From CANMIH01 sp049116335 (lineage in GTDB: Bacteria > Pseudomonadota > Alphaproteobacteria > Rhodobacterales > Rhodobacteraceae), in NCBI GenBank assembly GCA_049116335.1, contig JAGDYZ010000017.1:1-64000 (forward strand): a DNA stretch of 64,000 nt. The letters are read 5' to 3'. A program made the translations under genes and the position numbers. The notes under the pieces were generated by a model. It was given only the letters and a program-made list of their open reading frames with translations. It did no database searches and was not told the origin of the DNA. This document shows, piece after piece, positions 1 through 7,656 of the stretch. Within the stretch, counting starts at the first letter, position 1. Each line of letters begins with the position of its first letter.

Positions 1-72
1 CTGCACCGAGCCGGAGTCGACCCCAAACATGCCGCCTGCGTCTTGTAGGGCAGCGGTTAGATCCGGGGTCAT
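1..72 (-). CDS. N-terminus of an unidentified protein, cut by the window edge
   Basis: Only the first 24 codons are visible. The protein begins MTPDLTAALQDAGGMFGVDS and runs off the left edge. The ATG at 72 is preceded on the minus strand by AGGA about 7 nt upstream, and a good promoter reading toward it lies between 134 and 106. It is divergent from the ArsR-family regulator and is probably its target. Too little is visible to name a family. Confidence 0.55.
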   Translation of the reverse strand, partial: MTPDLTAALQDAGGMFGVDSGSVQ

Positions 73-90
73 GGTGATTCCTTATACGTC

Positions 91-157
91 ATTACCGGTA
101 ATTTCGAAATATTGACGCGATGAATGCATGTCAATATATTACCGGTAACTTCGAAAT
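91..157. promoter_or_regulatory. Divergent face-to-face promoters with twin ArsR operators
   Basis: A 20-bp element, ATTACCGGTAAYTTCGAAAT, occurs twice (91-110 and 138-157) with one mismatch. It contains the palindromes TTACCGGTAA and TTCGAA. Between the copies lie two overlapping promoters. The plus promoter has TTGACG at 112-117, a 17-nt spacer and TATATT at 135-140. The minus promoter has TTGACA at 134-129, a 17-nt spacer and TATTTC at 111-106. Each operator overlaps or abuts one -10 box, so a repressor bound to both would silence both genes. Binding by the adjacent ArsR protein is inferred. Confidence 0.7.
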
Positions 158-171
158 GAGTGGAGATCTTC

Positions 172-477
172 ATGGATGTCGACGACGTCGCCAAAGTCTT
201 GAAAGACTTGGGCCATCCTCACCGCTTGAGAATTTTCAAGCGCTTGACCCGATCTGGCTTTGATGGGCTCCCGGTGGGGGTCTTACGCGAGGACCTCGAC
301 ATTCCGCATTCCTCCATGACTCACCATGTTTCTGCCCTGGTCAGCGCAGGGTTGATCGAACAGGTTCGCGAAGGGCGTATTCTGCGTTGTGTCCCAAAGT
401 ATGGCCGTCTGTGGGATGTCATCGCCTTTCTCCAAAGCGAATGCTGTGTCGAGGACCGTGGTCGGCAGATTGACTAA
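172..477 (+). CDS. ArsR-family winged-helix transcriptional regulator
   Basis: The product is a small (101 aa) DNA-binding repressor. The pattern LKDLGHPHRLRIFKRL, then a recognition helix around IPHSSMTHHVSALVSAGLI and a wing around VREGRILRC, is typical of ArsR/SmtB proteins. The ATG at 172 is preferred over an in-frame GTG at 160, because GGAG (162-165) sits 6 nt before the ATG and the mapped promoter and operator end at 157. There is no CxC metal motif in the recognition helix. The only cysteines are in the C-terminal part (a CV/CC pair near residues 86-92), so the signal is not obvious. It is probably autoregulated through the twin operators and also controls the divergent gene. Confidence 0.85.
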   Translation: MDVDDVAKVLKDLGHPHRLRIFKRLTRSGFDGLPVGVLREDLDIPHSSMTHHVSALVSAGLIEQVREGRILRCVPKYGRLWDVIAFLQSECCVEDRGRQID

Positions 478-600
478 TTTGGATGACACAGACGGGGACA
501 AGCGACCAACCAAATTGGTCTAGATCCCCCCTCGTTTCCCCTTGTTCCGGCGCAATGGCAAGATCATGATCTGGTCACATGCGCCGTAAGGGAAATCCAG

Positions 601-1782
601 ATGACTGAATTCACGATTGCTTCTTTCAACGTCAAAAACCTGATTGGTGCAAACCAGGAATACTATCGGTTTCAGAGCTACACGCCTGAGGAATATGCAT
701 GGAAGCAAGATTGGTTGGCCGATCAGCTTTTGACCATGGATGCCGATATCATCGGGTTTCAGGAAATCTTCGAGGAAAGCGCGCTACGGTCCGTGATTGA
801 AGAAGCTTCGGTACGCGCGGAGGCCCTAAATGAAGCGAGCGTGCCGGACCGGTCAAAACGGTACCATCGCAAGGCCATCTTTAAAAAGCTAAAGGTCGAT
901 CCGTACCGCGATGCAGCACTTGCCTTTGCACCCAACGCAGCGGACACAGGCCAGCCCGGAGAACGGCGGCCCGGGCTTGCGATACTCTCGCGGTTTGGAT
1001 TCGCGGAAGAACCAGAGATCATTCAGGATCTGGAGGCTCCCTTAGAAATCCCTTTCTCTGCCTTACGCGGCATGGACGAGGACGACGCCGGGTTCTTCCG
1101 CCTTAAGCGTATCTCTCGCCCCATCCTGAAAGCACGTGTTCCAGTGGGTGAAACGGTTGTGACGGTGTTCAATTGTCACCTGAAATCCAAACTTGGGGAA
1201 TACGATGGTGCGGGGCCTCAGGACCTTACCAACTATGACCCTATGGGGCGGGCCATGGGTAGCCTTCGATCGGGCCTACGCCGCATGGCAGAGGCCTGGG
1301 TGTTGCGCCGCGAAATTCTGAAAGAACTGGACCTTGGCCGCCCAGTGATGGTTCTGGGCGACTTCAACGATGGGCAACACACGGTGAGTTCGGAAATCAT
1401 CTCAGGTGAGACGCCGTTCAAGAACTATGCCTGGATGCTGCGTCATGATGCGGAGCATAGCGGTGATCGTTACTCCGACGACGAAAATATCCAGATCACC
1501 GAGGATATCACGTCTCGTCAGTTGCATTCTGCGGAACGCCTGTTTGTGCGCAAGTCTCTGCGTGATATGGTCTATACAACGGCCTTTGGCGGGGTTTTTG
1601 AGAGCATTGACCAGATCTATCTGTCACGCCATTTCCACCCTGACTATGAGAACCGTCTGGGTGAAATGACCTATTTTAGCGTGCTCAACGACCATCTCAC
1701 CGATGGCAGCCACCCTGAGGCGCCCTACAATAAGCTCGCGTCGGATCACGGGCAAATTATGGCGCACATAAACCTTCTGTAG
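601..1782 (+). CDS. Endonuclease/exonuclease/phosphatase (EEP) family hydrolase
   Basis: At 393 aa, this is a Mg2+-dependent phosphodiesterase or nuclease-fold enzyme. The EEP motifs appear in order: SFNVKNL at the start, the metal-binding Glu in DIIGFQEIFE, FNCHLKSK in the middle, GDFND (substrate and metal site), and the terminal catalytic SDHGQI. No signal peptide is visible, so a cytoplasmic location is likely. Family members act on DNA, phosphoinositides or other phosphodiesters, and the substrate cannot be told from sequence. AAGGGAAA precedes the ATG. The 123-bp gap upstream contains only a weak inverted repeat (504-520). The gene appears to be monocistronic. Confidence 0.85.
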   Translation: MTEFTIASFNVKNLIGANQEYYRFQSYTPEEYAWKQDWLADQLLTMDADIIGFQEIFEESALRSVIEEASVRAEALNEASVPDRSKRYHRKAIFKKLKVDPYRDAALAFAPNAADTGQPGERRPGLAILSRFGFAEEPEIIQDLEAPLEIPFSALRGMDEDDAGFFRLKRISRPILKARVPVGETVVTVFNCHLKSKLGEYDGAGPQDLTNYDPMGRAMGSLRSGLRRMAEAWVLRREILKELDLGRPVMVLGDFNDGQHTVSSEIISGETPFKNYAWMLRHDAEHSGDRYSDDENIQITEDITSRQLHSAERLFVRKSLRDMVYTTAFGGVFESIDQIYLSRHFHPDYENRLGEMTYFSVLNDHLTDGSHPEAPYNKLASDHGQIMAHINLL

Positions 1783-1849
1783 CGGAAAATTTTTTTCTTG
1801 CCAGTTAAGCGACATTGCACCTAACTTGCCTCAACGCGTGAAGACGACA

Positions 1850-1895
1850 CAACCTCACCTGAGGGTGTTCGTCGCGAACCGCCGATATGAGGTTG
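1850..1895 (+). promoter_or_regulatory. Leader hairpin that masks the sugE ribosome-binding site
   Basis: CAACCTCA (1850-1857) is perfectly complementary to TGAGGTTG (1888-1895), and the second arm contains the GAGG Shine-Dalgarno of sugE. Inside lies a second stem, GTTCG/CGAAC (1867-1871 with 1875-1879). This nested fold could turn translation off. I see no clear match to the guanidine riboswitch consensus sequences known for Gdx exporters, so a ligand is speculative. Confidence 0.45.
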
Positions 1896-1897
1896 AA

Positions 1898-2218
1898 ATG
1901 GCTTGGATTGTTCTCATCTTCGCTGGACTGTTAGAAACCGCTTGGGCAGGTACACTCAAGCTGGCAACAGCCCGACCCTCTGTGTGGCTTATTGGCCTCG
2001 CTGCGCTCTGCATCATCTCAAGCCTGGTTGCGCTCTACTGGTCTATGGCGCGCTTGCCATTGGGTGTTGCCTATCCGGTTTGGACCGGAGTTGGTGCCGT
2101 TGGATCGGTCTGTGTCAGTGTCATCCTCTTACACCAACGCATCGGCCCATTGGGCATACTTGGGCTGATCCTGTTGCTGGTTGGGATGGTATTGTTGGCA
2201 ATGGACTCACCTCACTAA
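1898..2218 (+). CDS. sugE: SMR-family exporter, SugE/Gdx (guanidinium exporter) type
   Basis: A 106-aa protein with four hydrophobic segments spans the inner membrane and probably works as a dual-topology dimer exchanging protons for a small cation. MAWIVLIFAGLLETAWA closely follows the N-terminus of E. coli Gdx/SugE, with the essential membrane Glu at position 13. The conserved LPLGVAYPVWTGVGAVG stretch lies in the middle. Gdx proteins export guanidinium, and SugE-type members can confer quaternary ammonium resistance. The start is the ATG at 1898 after GAGG (1889-1892). A longer frame from 1826 lacks family support. The leader hairpin upstream may control translation. Confidence 0.88.
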   Translation: MAWIVLIFAGLLETAWAGTLKLATARPSVWLIGLAALCIISSLVALYWSMARLPLGVAYPVWTGVGAVGSVCVSVILLHQRIGPLGILGLILLLVGMVLLAMDSPH

Positions 2219-2233
2219 TTCACGCTCGTGTGG

Positions 2234-2265
2234 TGGCAGGGGGTGCCCCCTGCCAACCATTTTAT
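2234..2265 (+). terminator. Terminator downstream of sugE
   Basis: TGGCAGGGGG (2234-2243) pairs perfectly with CCCCCTGCCA (2246-2255), giving a very stable hairpin followed by ATTTTATT on the plus strand. It lies between convergent sugE and ggt and probably ends the sugE transcript. On the minus strand it has no T-run. Confidence 0.7.
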
Positions 2266-4043
2266 TCACCGAGAGCGATGCCTTCACGGCGCGGGTCTGC
2301 GCCCCCCAGAAGTCCCTCAGCACTGATTGAAATCGCATGTAGTCCAGATGTGAGCGCACGCGTATTCACCTTAAAACCCAGAGCTTCCAATTGCGGGGCC
2401 ATCTCTGCCACTGCGGTCCCTTCCTCAAAATCGTAGGTGCCAAAGCGGTTCACGGCATGTGGCATGGCAACGGCTTGCTGGACATCCATGCCCCAATCGA
2501 CATGCGCCATAATGGCCTGAGCAGTATAGCCGATGATGCGCGACCCACCGGGCGACCCGACCACAAGAACCGGTGCTCCGTCCTTGCGAACAATCGTTGG
2601 CGACATGGAAGACCGGGGTCGTTTTCCCGGCTCTACCCGGTTTGCAATCGGCACCCCATTCCGATGGCTGCGGAAGGAAAAGTCAGTCAGCTCGTTGTTG
2701 AGAAAGAACCCATTGCTCATCAAGCGCGACCCAAACCCGTTCTCAATGGTTGTCGTCATCGACAAAGCATTCCCGTACTGATCAACGATCGAGATATGCG
2801 AGGTGGAGGGCAATTCGATGCTATCGTCATCCGACCACAGCACGGCGTGGTCCCATGCAGGCTCTCCCGGCGCGACGCTTTCCAAAGCCGTCTCGCTGTT
2901 TAGAGCTTCGGCTCTTTGGGCAAGATAGTCAGGATCCACCAAACCCTTGGTCGGGACAGGAACAAAATCGCTGTCGGCCATATAGCGACCGCGGTCCGCA
3001 AAGGCCAAACGAGACGCATCGCCGATCCGACGCCAGGTTTGGATGTCATCAGGCGCGCCCGGTGCGGAGGCATTCATCATCCCAAGGATTTGCCCCACTG
3101 TCAGCGCCCCTGACGAGGGTGGCCCCATACCACAGACCTCGTGGTCGCGGAATTCGGCGCAGACGGCCGGACGCTGTTTGACCTCGTAGTTGGAGAGATC
3201 TCGGAGTGCGAGCACGCCCGGATTGTCTTCTGCACCGCGCACGGTTGAGACGATATCCTGCGCGATCTGTCCGCGATAGATGACCCCAGCTCCTTCGGCA
3301 GCCATGCGGCGCATGACATTGGCATAGCTTGGGTTTTTCAACAGTGTGCCAACCGCGATGGGTTCACCACCTGGCAACAAATACTCAGCGGTGGCGGGAA
3401 ACCGCCCCAATCGATCCGCATCCCGTGCAACAAGCCCTGCAAGGCGCGGTGAGACCGCGAACCCATCTTCGGCCAAGCCTGCTGCCGCAGCAAACAGGTC
3501 AGCCCATTCCGCAGTCCCCCATTTTTCATGCGCAGTTTGCATCAGCGCGGGAGTGCCGGGCACACCTACGGATCGCCCACCGACAACAGCGTCCCAAAAT
3601 TTCAAAGGTTCCCCTGCATCGTTCTGAAACAACTGCGGGGTTGCGGCCATCGGAGCGGTTTCCCGCCCATCCAATGTGGTGATCTCGCCGGTTGCGCCAT
3701 CGTGCCAGACAAGAAACGCCCCTCCGCCGATGCCTGAGCTTTGTGGTTCAACTAACCCTAGGACCGATTGCACCGCCACCATCGCATCGGCAGCAGTACC
3801 GCCCGCACGCAGCACATCGGCGCCGGCAGAGACTGCATGGGGGTTGGCGGCAGCAACCATCCAATTGTTCGCGGCCACCGGCTGACCCTCTGCTTTGGCC
3901 TCAAGCGCTGCGGCAACTTCGGCTGAGATTGCCTCAAACCCACCGCTATGTGTCATCTCTGGGTCAACCGCATCAGCGGCCTGCTGTGCGGCGGCCATGC
4001 CACCAAGAGCGGTCGCAAATGTCAGTGAAAGTAATACGCGCAT
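2262..4043 (-). CDS. ggt: Gamma-glutamyltransferase
   Basis: This 593-aa periplasmic or exported enzyme cleaves the gamma-glutamyl bond of glutathione and related compounds. A signal peptide (about residues 1-20, ending AAAQ) is visible. The protein is self-processing. The predicted nucleophile is Thr414 in the motif STSHISIVD, equivalent to the TTHYS site of E. coli Ggt, so chains of about 390 and 180 aa are expected. LDGRETAP (Arg127) matches the substrate carboxylate-binding Arg. LNNELTDFSF and PGKRPRSSMSPTIV are further family signatures. The gene stands alone, convergent with sugE, and the stop codon lies near the sugE terminator. Confidence 0.95.
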   Translation of the reverse strand: MRVLLSLTFATALGGMAAAQQAADAVDPEMTHSGGFEAISAEVAAALEAKAEGQPVAANNWMVAAANPHAVSAGADVLRAGGTAADAMVAVQSVLGLVEPQSSGIGGGAFLVWHDGATGEITTLDGRETAPMAATPQLFQNDAGEPLKFWDAVVGGRSVGVPGTPALMQTAHEKWGTAEWADLFAAAAGLAEDGFAVSPRLAGLVARDADRLGRFPATAEYLLPGGEPIAVGTLLKNPSYANVMRRMAAEGAGVIYRGQIAQDIVSTVRGAEDNPGVLALRDLSNYEVKQRPAVCAEFRDHEVCGMGPPSSGALTVGQILGMMNASAPGAPDDIQTWRRIGDASRLAFADRGRYMADSDFVPVPTKGLVDPDYLAQRAEALNSETALESVAPGEPAWDHAVLWSDDDSIELPSTSHISIVDQYGNALSMTTTIENGFGSRLMSNGFFLNNELTDFSFRSHRNGVPIANRVEPGKRPRSSMSPTIVRKDGAPVLVVGSPGGSRIIGYTAQAIMAHVDWGMDVQQAVAMPHAVNRFGTYDFEEGTAVAEMAPQLEALGFKVNTRALTSGLHAISISAEGLLGGADPRREGIALGE

Positions 4044-4128
4044 AAGAATCTCCCTCCCGAAATCTATTTATCCTCCAAATAGAACACGGAAAGGGAGATT
4101 GAACTCAATGGCTGCGCGTAAAAAGTGA

Positions 4129-4641
4129 TCAGGACTTTTTCACGTATTTGGTCAGGATCACGATGCGCTGTCCTTCGACACGGCCAGAAATATGCTCTGG
4201 ATTGTCGGCTTCCAGTGAAATCTTGCGCACGGCTGTGCCCTGTTTCGCGGTAAACCCCGCGCCTTTCACCGGCAGAGCTTTGATCAGGGTGACCGTATCG
4301 CCCGCCTGCAAGATAGTGCCGTTCACATCCCGATGCACAACGACATCGTTATCTGGTACACCCGCTTCGGCCCAGGCCAAGACTTCGGGTTCAAGGTAAG
4401 CGATCTCCAACAGATCTCTTGCCCAGCCGGCATCCAATTGTTTCAAAATCCGCCACGCGACAACCTGTTCTGCGGGTTCTGTGCTCCAAATTGCTTCGTT
4501 CAGACATTGCCAGCGTGGTTCATCCTGCGCGCCGGTCTCAACCCCCATCTGACAAGTTGGGCATAATAGAACCTCATCAGATTTCGGGGAGACGGCAAAT
4601 GGGGTGGCGTCATTTGCTTTACAGAGCGCGCAGGAGGTCAT
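4129..4641 (-). CDS. PhnA-like zinc-ribbon protein (YjdM type)
   Basis: At 170 aa it resembles the PhnA/YjdM family, named for its position near phosphonate genes in E. coli but without a proven phosphonate role. The N-terminus has paired cysteines (CALC at residues 4-7 and CPTC at 27-30) that should bind zinc. The C-terminal part (VVHRDVNGTILQAGDTVTLI through VILTKYVKKS) is the beta-rich PhnA domain ending in the usual KYVKKS-like tail. There is no signal peptide. The gene lies between ggt and a glycine-zipper lipoprotein on the same strand, with 86 bp on either side. Confidence 0.88.
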   Translation of the reverse strand: MTSCALCKANDATPFAVSPKSDEVLLCPTCQMGVETGAQDEPRWQCLNEAIWSTEPAEQVVAWRILKQLDAGWARDLLEIAYLEPEVLAWAEAGVPDNDVVVHRDVNGTILQAGDTVTLIKALPVKGAGFTAKQGTAVRKISLEADNPEHISGRVEGQRIVILTKYVKKS

Positions 4642-4727
4642 CGGCTTTCCTTTGGATCGAGTACACCCCGCCTTGCCCGGTTTTGAACAGCCTGTCCAGC
4701 AACCAACCGCAGACGGAGCGCAATCAA

Positions 4728-5099
4728 TCAGCCAACGACGCGGTGGCCGCGGTTTTGCATGCAGCGGATCAAAACATCACGGCGTTCTTCGGTAAGTTTT
4801 TCATGCGCTTCGGCGCTTCCGATCAATGCCCCGGCGGCGGCCCCTACAACCGCGCCCTCGATTTTGTCGCCATCGCTGGCATCCAGAGCTCCAACAATCC
4901 CACCTAGAACCGCACCGGTTGTTGCGCCCTCACGGGGTGTTCCGTCCGTAAACCCGGAGGCGAGATTGTAGCAGGCTGCATAATCCGCATCATACCCAAA
5001 GGCACGCGGCCCATCCACGGTCAATGGCCGGTCCACGGGGGCGGTGCAGGCGGAAATCAAAGTGATGACCGAGGAAACGGTGAGAATCTGTAAGCGCAT
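4728..5099 (-). CDS. Glycine-zipper outer-membrane lipoprotein
   Basis: The 123-aa product has a lipoprotein signal with lipobox LISAC, so Cys18 should be lipidated. A glycine-zipper segment follows (TTGAVLGGIVGAL and GAVVGAAAGALIGSA, about residues 60-95), suggesting membrane insertion or oligomerisation. Two further cysteines (near 43 and 115) could form a disulfide. This resembles the 17-kDa surface antigen/OsmB-type proteins in composition, but the precise role is unknown. It is divergent from the DUF2975-HTH pair across a 152-bp region with palindromes. Confidence 0.75.
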   Translation of the reverse strand: MRLQILTVSSVITLISACTAPVDRPLTVDGPRAFGYDADYAACYNLASGFTDGTPREGATTGAVLGGIVGALDASDGDKIEGAVVGAAAGALIGSAEAHEKLTEERRDVLIRCMQNRGHRVVG

Positions 5100-5174
5100 A
5101 AGAGGTCCTTCCAGTAAGTTTTTCAGTTTCGCGATGCTGATATGGGAAAAACCATTTTCGCGTCAAGGTAAGGT

Positions 5175-5212
5175 TTTTCTGTTTTACAGAAAACATTGCA
5201 TCTGAAACAGAT
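5175..5212. promoter_or_regulatory. Two palindromes upstream of the DUF2975-HTH pair
   Basis: TTTTCTGT-TTT-ACAGAAAA (5175-5193) is a perfect inverted repeat, followed by ATCTGAAACAGAT (5200-5212). Both share TCTG/CAGA arms. They sit 40-75 nt before the DUF2975 start and in front of the divergent lipoprotein gene. They are plausible operators for the small HTH protein encoded downstream; binding is inferred. Confidence 0.45.
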
Positions 5213-5251
5213 AAGGATTATCCCCAAACGAAAGTCAGATGGAGGACGTGC

Positions 5252-5767
5252 ATGTCCGTCTTTGCCCGAATTTCCATGATTGCCTGCCTGTTGGGTATCG
5301 CAGTTGCTGTTGCCGGTATCTGGGTTCCAGTGCTCTCAGGAGACGTCACAGAAGTTCTTGATCTCCTATCGCTAGATGAGGGGAGCCTCCCCTCACCTTC
5401 CCTAGCCGTACTCGGATTGGGGTTTGCCCTATGTCTATTTCTTGTTGTCAGCTTGGGTTGTGCGTTTTGGTCGATCCATAAAGCCCTCTACCATGCCCCA
5501 CGTCGTGCGTTTGGTGACCTGGCGCGTGCGCTGAGCCACTGCGCTTGGTCACTCATTGCTTTCTGGAGCAGTTTGATCCTGATAGATCCCGGATATGTCT
5601 GGGTCCTGACACGAAATATGACCGGGCCAGACAAACCCGAGCTGGATCCCTTCATCTTTGTCGACACCAGTTTTATCATGCTGGTATTGGGCATAGCGCT
5701 TCTTGCCGTCAGCCGTGCGTTGGCCAAAGCGCAAGAAATTGCTACAGAAAACGATCATTTCCTGTAA
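5252..5767 (+). CDS. DUF2975 family membrane protein
   Basis: The 171-aa protein has four hydrophobic stretches (about residues 5-27, 47-72, 95-112 and 133-155) and a short periplasmic or cytoplasmic loop pattern typical of DUF2975. These proteins are nearly always paired with a small Cro/YozG-like HTH regulator, as here 9 bp downstream. The biochemical role is unknown; the pairing suggests a membrane partner that senses or sequesters the regulator. GGAGG precedes the ATG. Palindromes at 5175-5212 are probable operators. Confidence 0.82.
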   Translation: MSVFARISMIACLLGIAVAVAGIWVPVLSGDVTEVLDLLSLDEGSLPSPSLAVLGLGFALCLFLVVSLGCAFWSIHKALYHAPRRAFGDLARALSHCAWSLIAFWSSLILIDPGYVWVLTRNMTGPDKPELDPFIFVDTSFIMLVLGIALLAVSRALAKAQEIATENDHFL

Positions 5768-5776
5768 GAGCGTGCC

Positions 5777-5992
5777 ATGCCCATTATCATCAATCTGGAT
5801 CTGGAGCTGGTCAAACGTAAGATGACCTCGCGGGAGTTGGCCAAGGCCATTGACCTGACCGAGAGCAACCTGAGCTTGCTAAAGTCGGGCAAGGTCAAAG
5901 GTATTCGCTTCAATACCCTTGAGGCAATTTGCGAATATCTAGAATGCCAGCCCGGTGACATTCTAGAGTATGTGAAGGACGACGAGGCTTAG
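5777..5992 (+). CDS. Small Cro/C1-type (YozG-like) HTH regulator
   Basis: The 71-aa protein is almost entirely one helix-turn-helix domain: MTSRELAKAIDLTESNLSLL gives helices 1-3 and GKVKGIRFNTLEAICEYL the rest, ending with the family-typical QPGDILEY. It begins 9 bp after the DUF2975 gene and is surely co-transcribed. It probably binds the palindromes upstream of the pair. It is convergent with the dehydrogenase gene, with 13 bp between the stops and a GAGGC/GCCTC mini-hairpin there. Confidence 0.87.
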   Translation: MPIIINLDLELVKRKMTSRELAKAIDLTESNLSLLKSGKVKGIRFNTLEAICEYLECQPGDILEYVKDDEA

Positions 5993-6005
5993 GCCTCGCC
6001 CCAGT

Positions 6006-6992
6006 TTACAACATCGCAGGCAGAACCTGATCTGGCGGGCGGTGGCCGTCCGCAAAGGTTTTCACATTGATGATGACCTTTTCGCCCATCTCAATCCGGC
6101 CTTCCTCGGTGGCAGATCCCATGTGCGGTAGCATCACCACGTTTGGCAGATTGCGCAGATCCGGATTGCCCTGCAATCCGTGTTCATAAACATCAAGGCC
6201 GGCACCAGCGAGCTCACTGGCTTTCAACATCCGGGACAAGGCATTTTCATCAACCACTTCACCACGCGAGGTGTTGATCAGAACCGCCGTAGGTTTCATC
6301 AGCTTCAACCGGCGCGCATTGAGCAAGTGATAGGTACTTGGTGTCGAGGGGCAATTGACGCTCACTACATCCATCCGCGCCACCATCTGGTCGATACTGT
6401 CCCAATAGGTCGCTTGCAGACTATCCTCGATCTCAGGCCGCAACCGGCGCCGATTGTGATAGTGGATTTGCATACCAAATGCAGCCGCACGGCGCGCAAC
6501 CGCTTGCCCGATGCGCCCCATTCCCAGAATACCAAGGCGGCGACCTCCAAGACGTCCACCCAGGAAAGCGGTTGGGCTCCAGCCCTCCCAGCTCCCCTCC
6601 TGCATGACGCTCAGGCCTTCCTGCATGCGGCGGGTCACACCAAGCATCAGTGCCATGACCATGTCTGCGGTATCTTCCGTCACAACACCCGGCGTGTTCG
6701 ACACCAGAATGCCACGTTGGCGGGCAGTGGCCACGTCGATGTGATCAAATCCTGCACCAAAATTCGCAATCAACTTCAACTGATCGCCAGCCTGCCCAAG
6801 AAGCCCGCCGTCAATTTGATCGGTGATTGTCGGCACAAGAACATCAGCGGTTTGCATCGCTTCAACCAGTTCGGCGCGGCTCATTGGGCGATCATCGTCG
6901 CGCAACGTGACATTGAACAGTTCTGACAACCGAGTTTCAACCGCTTCCGGTAGGCGTCGCGTCACGACAACACTCAGACGTTTTGATGGCAT
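6006..6992 (-). CDS. D-isomer-specific 2-hydroxyacid dehydrogenase (glyoxylate/hydroxypyruvate reductase-like)
   Basis: This 328-aa cytoplasmic NAD(P)-dependent enzyme interconverts 2-oxoacids and D-2-hydroxyacids. The catalytic domain is split around a Rossmann core with LGILGMGRIGQAVARRA. The active-site Arg lies in NTSRGEVVDE and the catalytic His in LPHMGSATEEGR. The sequence type resembles glyoxylate/hydroxypyruvate or D-glycerate dehydrogenases, but the substrate is not proven. The ATG at 6992 is chosen because GGGAG precedes it by 7 nt; an upstream frame from 7025 lacks support. It is divergent from the SH3-like gene. Confidence 0.9.
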   Translation of the reverse strand: MPSKRLSVVVTRRLPEAVETRLSELFNVTLRDDDRPMSRAELVEAMQTADVLVPTITDQIDGGLLGQAGDQLKLIANFGAGFDHIDVATARQRGILVSNTPGVVTEDTADMVMALMLGVTRRMQEGLSVMQEGSWEGWSPTAFLGGRLGGRRLGILGMGRIGQAVARRAAAFGMQIHYHNRRRLRPEIEDSLQATYWDSIDQMVARMDVVSVNCPSTPSTYHLLNARRLKLMKPTAVLINTSRGEVVDENALSRMLKASELAGAGLDVYEHGLQGNPDLRNLPNVVMLPHMGSATEEGRIEMGEKVIINVKTFADGHRPPDQVLPAML

Positions 6993-7109
6993 CAAGGCTC
7001 TCCCAAGCTTCCATGACGGTCCCAATTTGGCCTAAAGTGCGTCAGGAAAAGACGGGGCACAAGAACCCCCGCTCAAAAACACTCCGAAAAATTCGGGCAG
7101 GATATCAAG

Positions 7110-7604
7110 ATGTTTGGAAAAGCGGCTCTTCAGGCCTTACTTCTCGTGGGATTCACATCTGCGGCCGCGGCACAAGAGCGCGGACCAGTGACCAACCTCC
7201 CCTTGCCCCGCTTTGTGTCGATGAAGGCCTCTGAAGGCAATGTGCGCCGTGGCCCTTCGTTGACACACAGGATTGACTGGGTGTTCAAGCGCCGCGACAT
7301 GCCTCTTGAGATCACAGCCGAACACGGCAATTGGCGTCGGGTGCGCGATAGGGACGGTGCCGGTGGTTGGATGCATTATTCCCTACTGTCAGGCGTGCGC
7401 ACTGTGATCGTCGAGACCGATTTGCTGCCGCTCAAAAGCCACGAGACAGGAGACAGCCAGATCACAGCCCGGCTTGAAGCTGGCGTGATTGCCCGATTGG
7501 GGCACTGCTCGGAACAGAACTGCAAGCTTTCAGCCAATGGTTATAGTGGTTGGGCCCCGAAATCCGCCATGTGGGGCGTTGGGATCGATGAAATTCGCGA
7601 TTAG
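7110..7604 (+). CDS. Periplasmic SH3-like (DUF1058-type) protein
   Basis: The 164-aa product has a signal peptide (cleavage likely after AAAAQ, residue 22). Two SH3-type beta repeats follow: SEGNVRRGPSLTHRIDWVF with EHGNWRRVRDRDGAGGWMH, then a degenerate repeat ending NGYSGWAPKSAMWGV. This pattern marks the bacterial SH3/SH3b domains found in envelope proteins that bind peptides or cell-wall components. The exact role is unknown. It lies 53 bp upstream of sigZ but a separate strong Shine-Dalgarno there suggests independent translation. Confidence 0.82.
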   Translation: MFGKAALQALLLVGFTSAAAAQERGPVTNLPLPRFVSMKASEGNVRRGPSLTHRIDWVFKRRDMPLEITAEHGNWRRVRDRDGAGGWMHYSLLSGVRTVIVETDLLPLKSHETGDSQITARLEAGVIARLGHCSEQNCKLSANGYSGWAPKSAMWGVGIDEIRD

Positions 7605-7656
7605 CGGGATTGCAATTCGGATCATACCTCCCAGTCTCTAAGGCAGGAGGTCTGCC

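Noticed and set aside
1783..1897. Guanidine riboswitch ahead of sugE
   Set aside because: I looked for ACGR-loop hairpins (guanidine-II) and for a guanidine-III-like GACGAGG pattern; neither fits. Only the RBS-masking hairpin remains.
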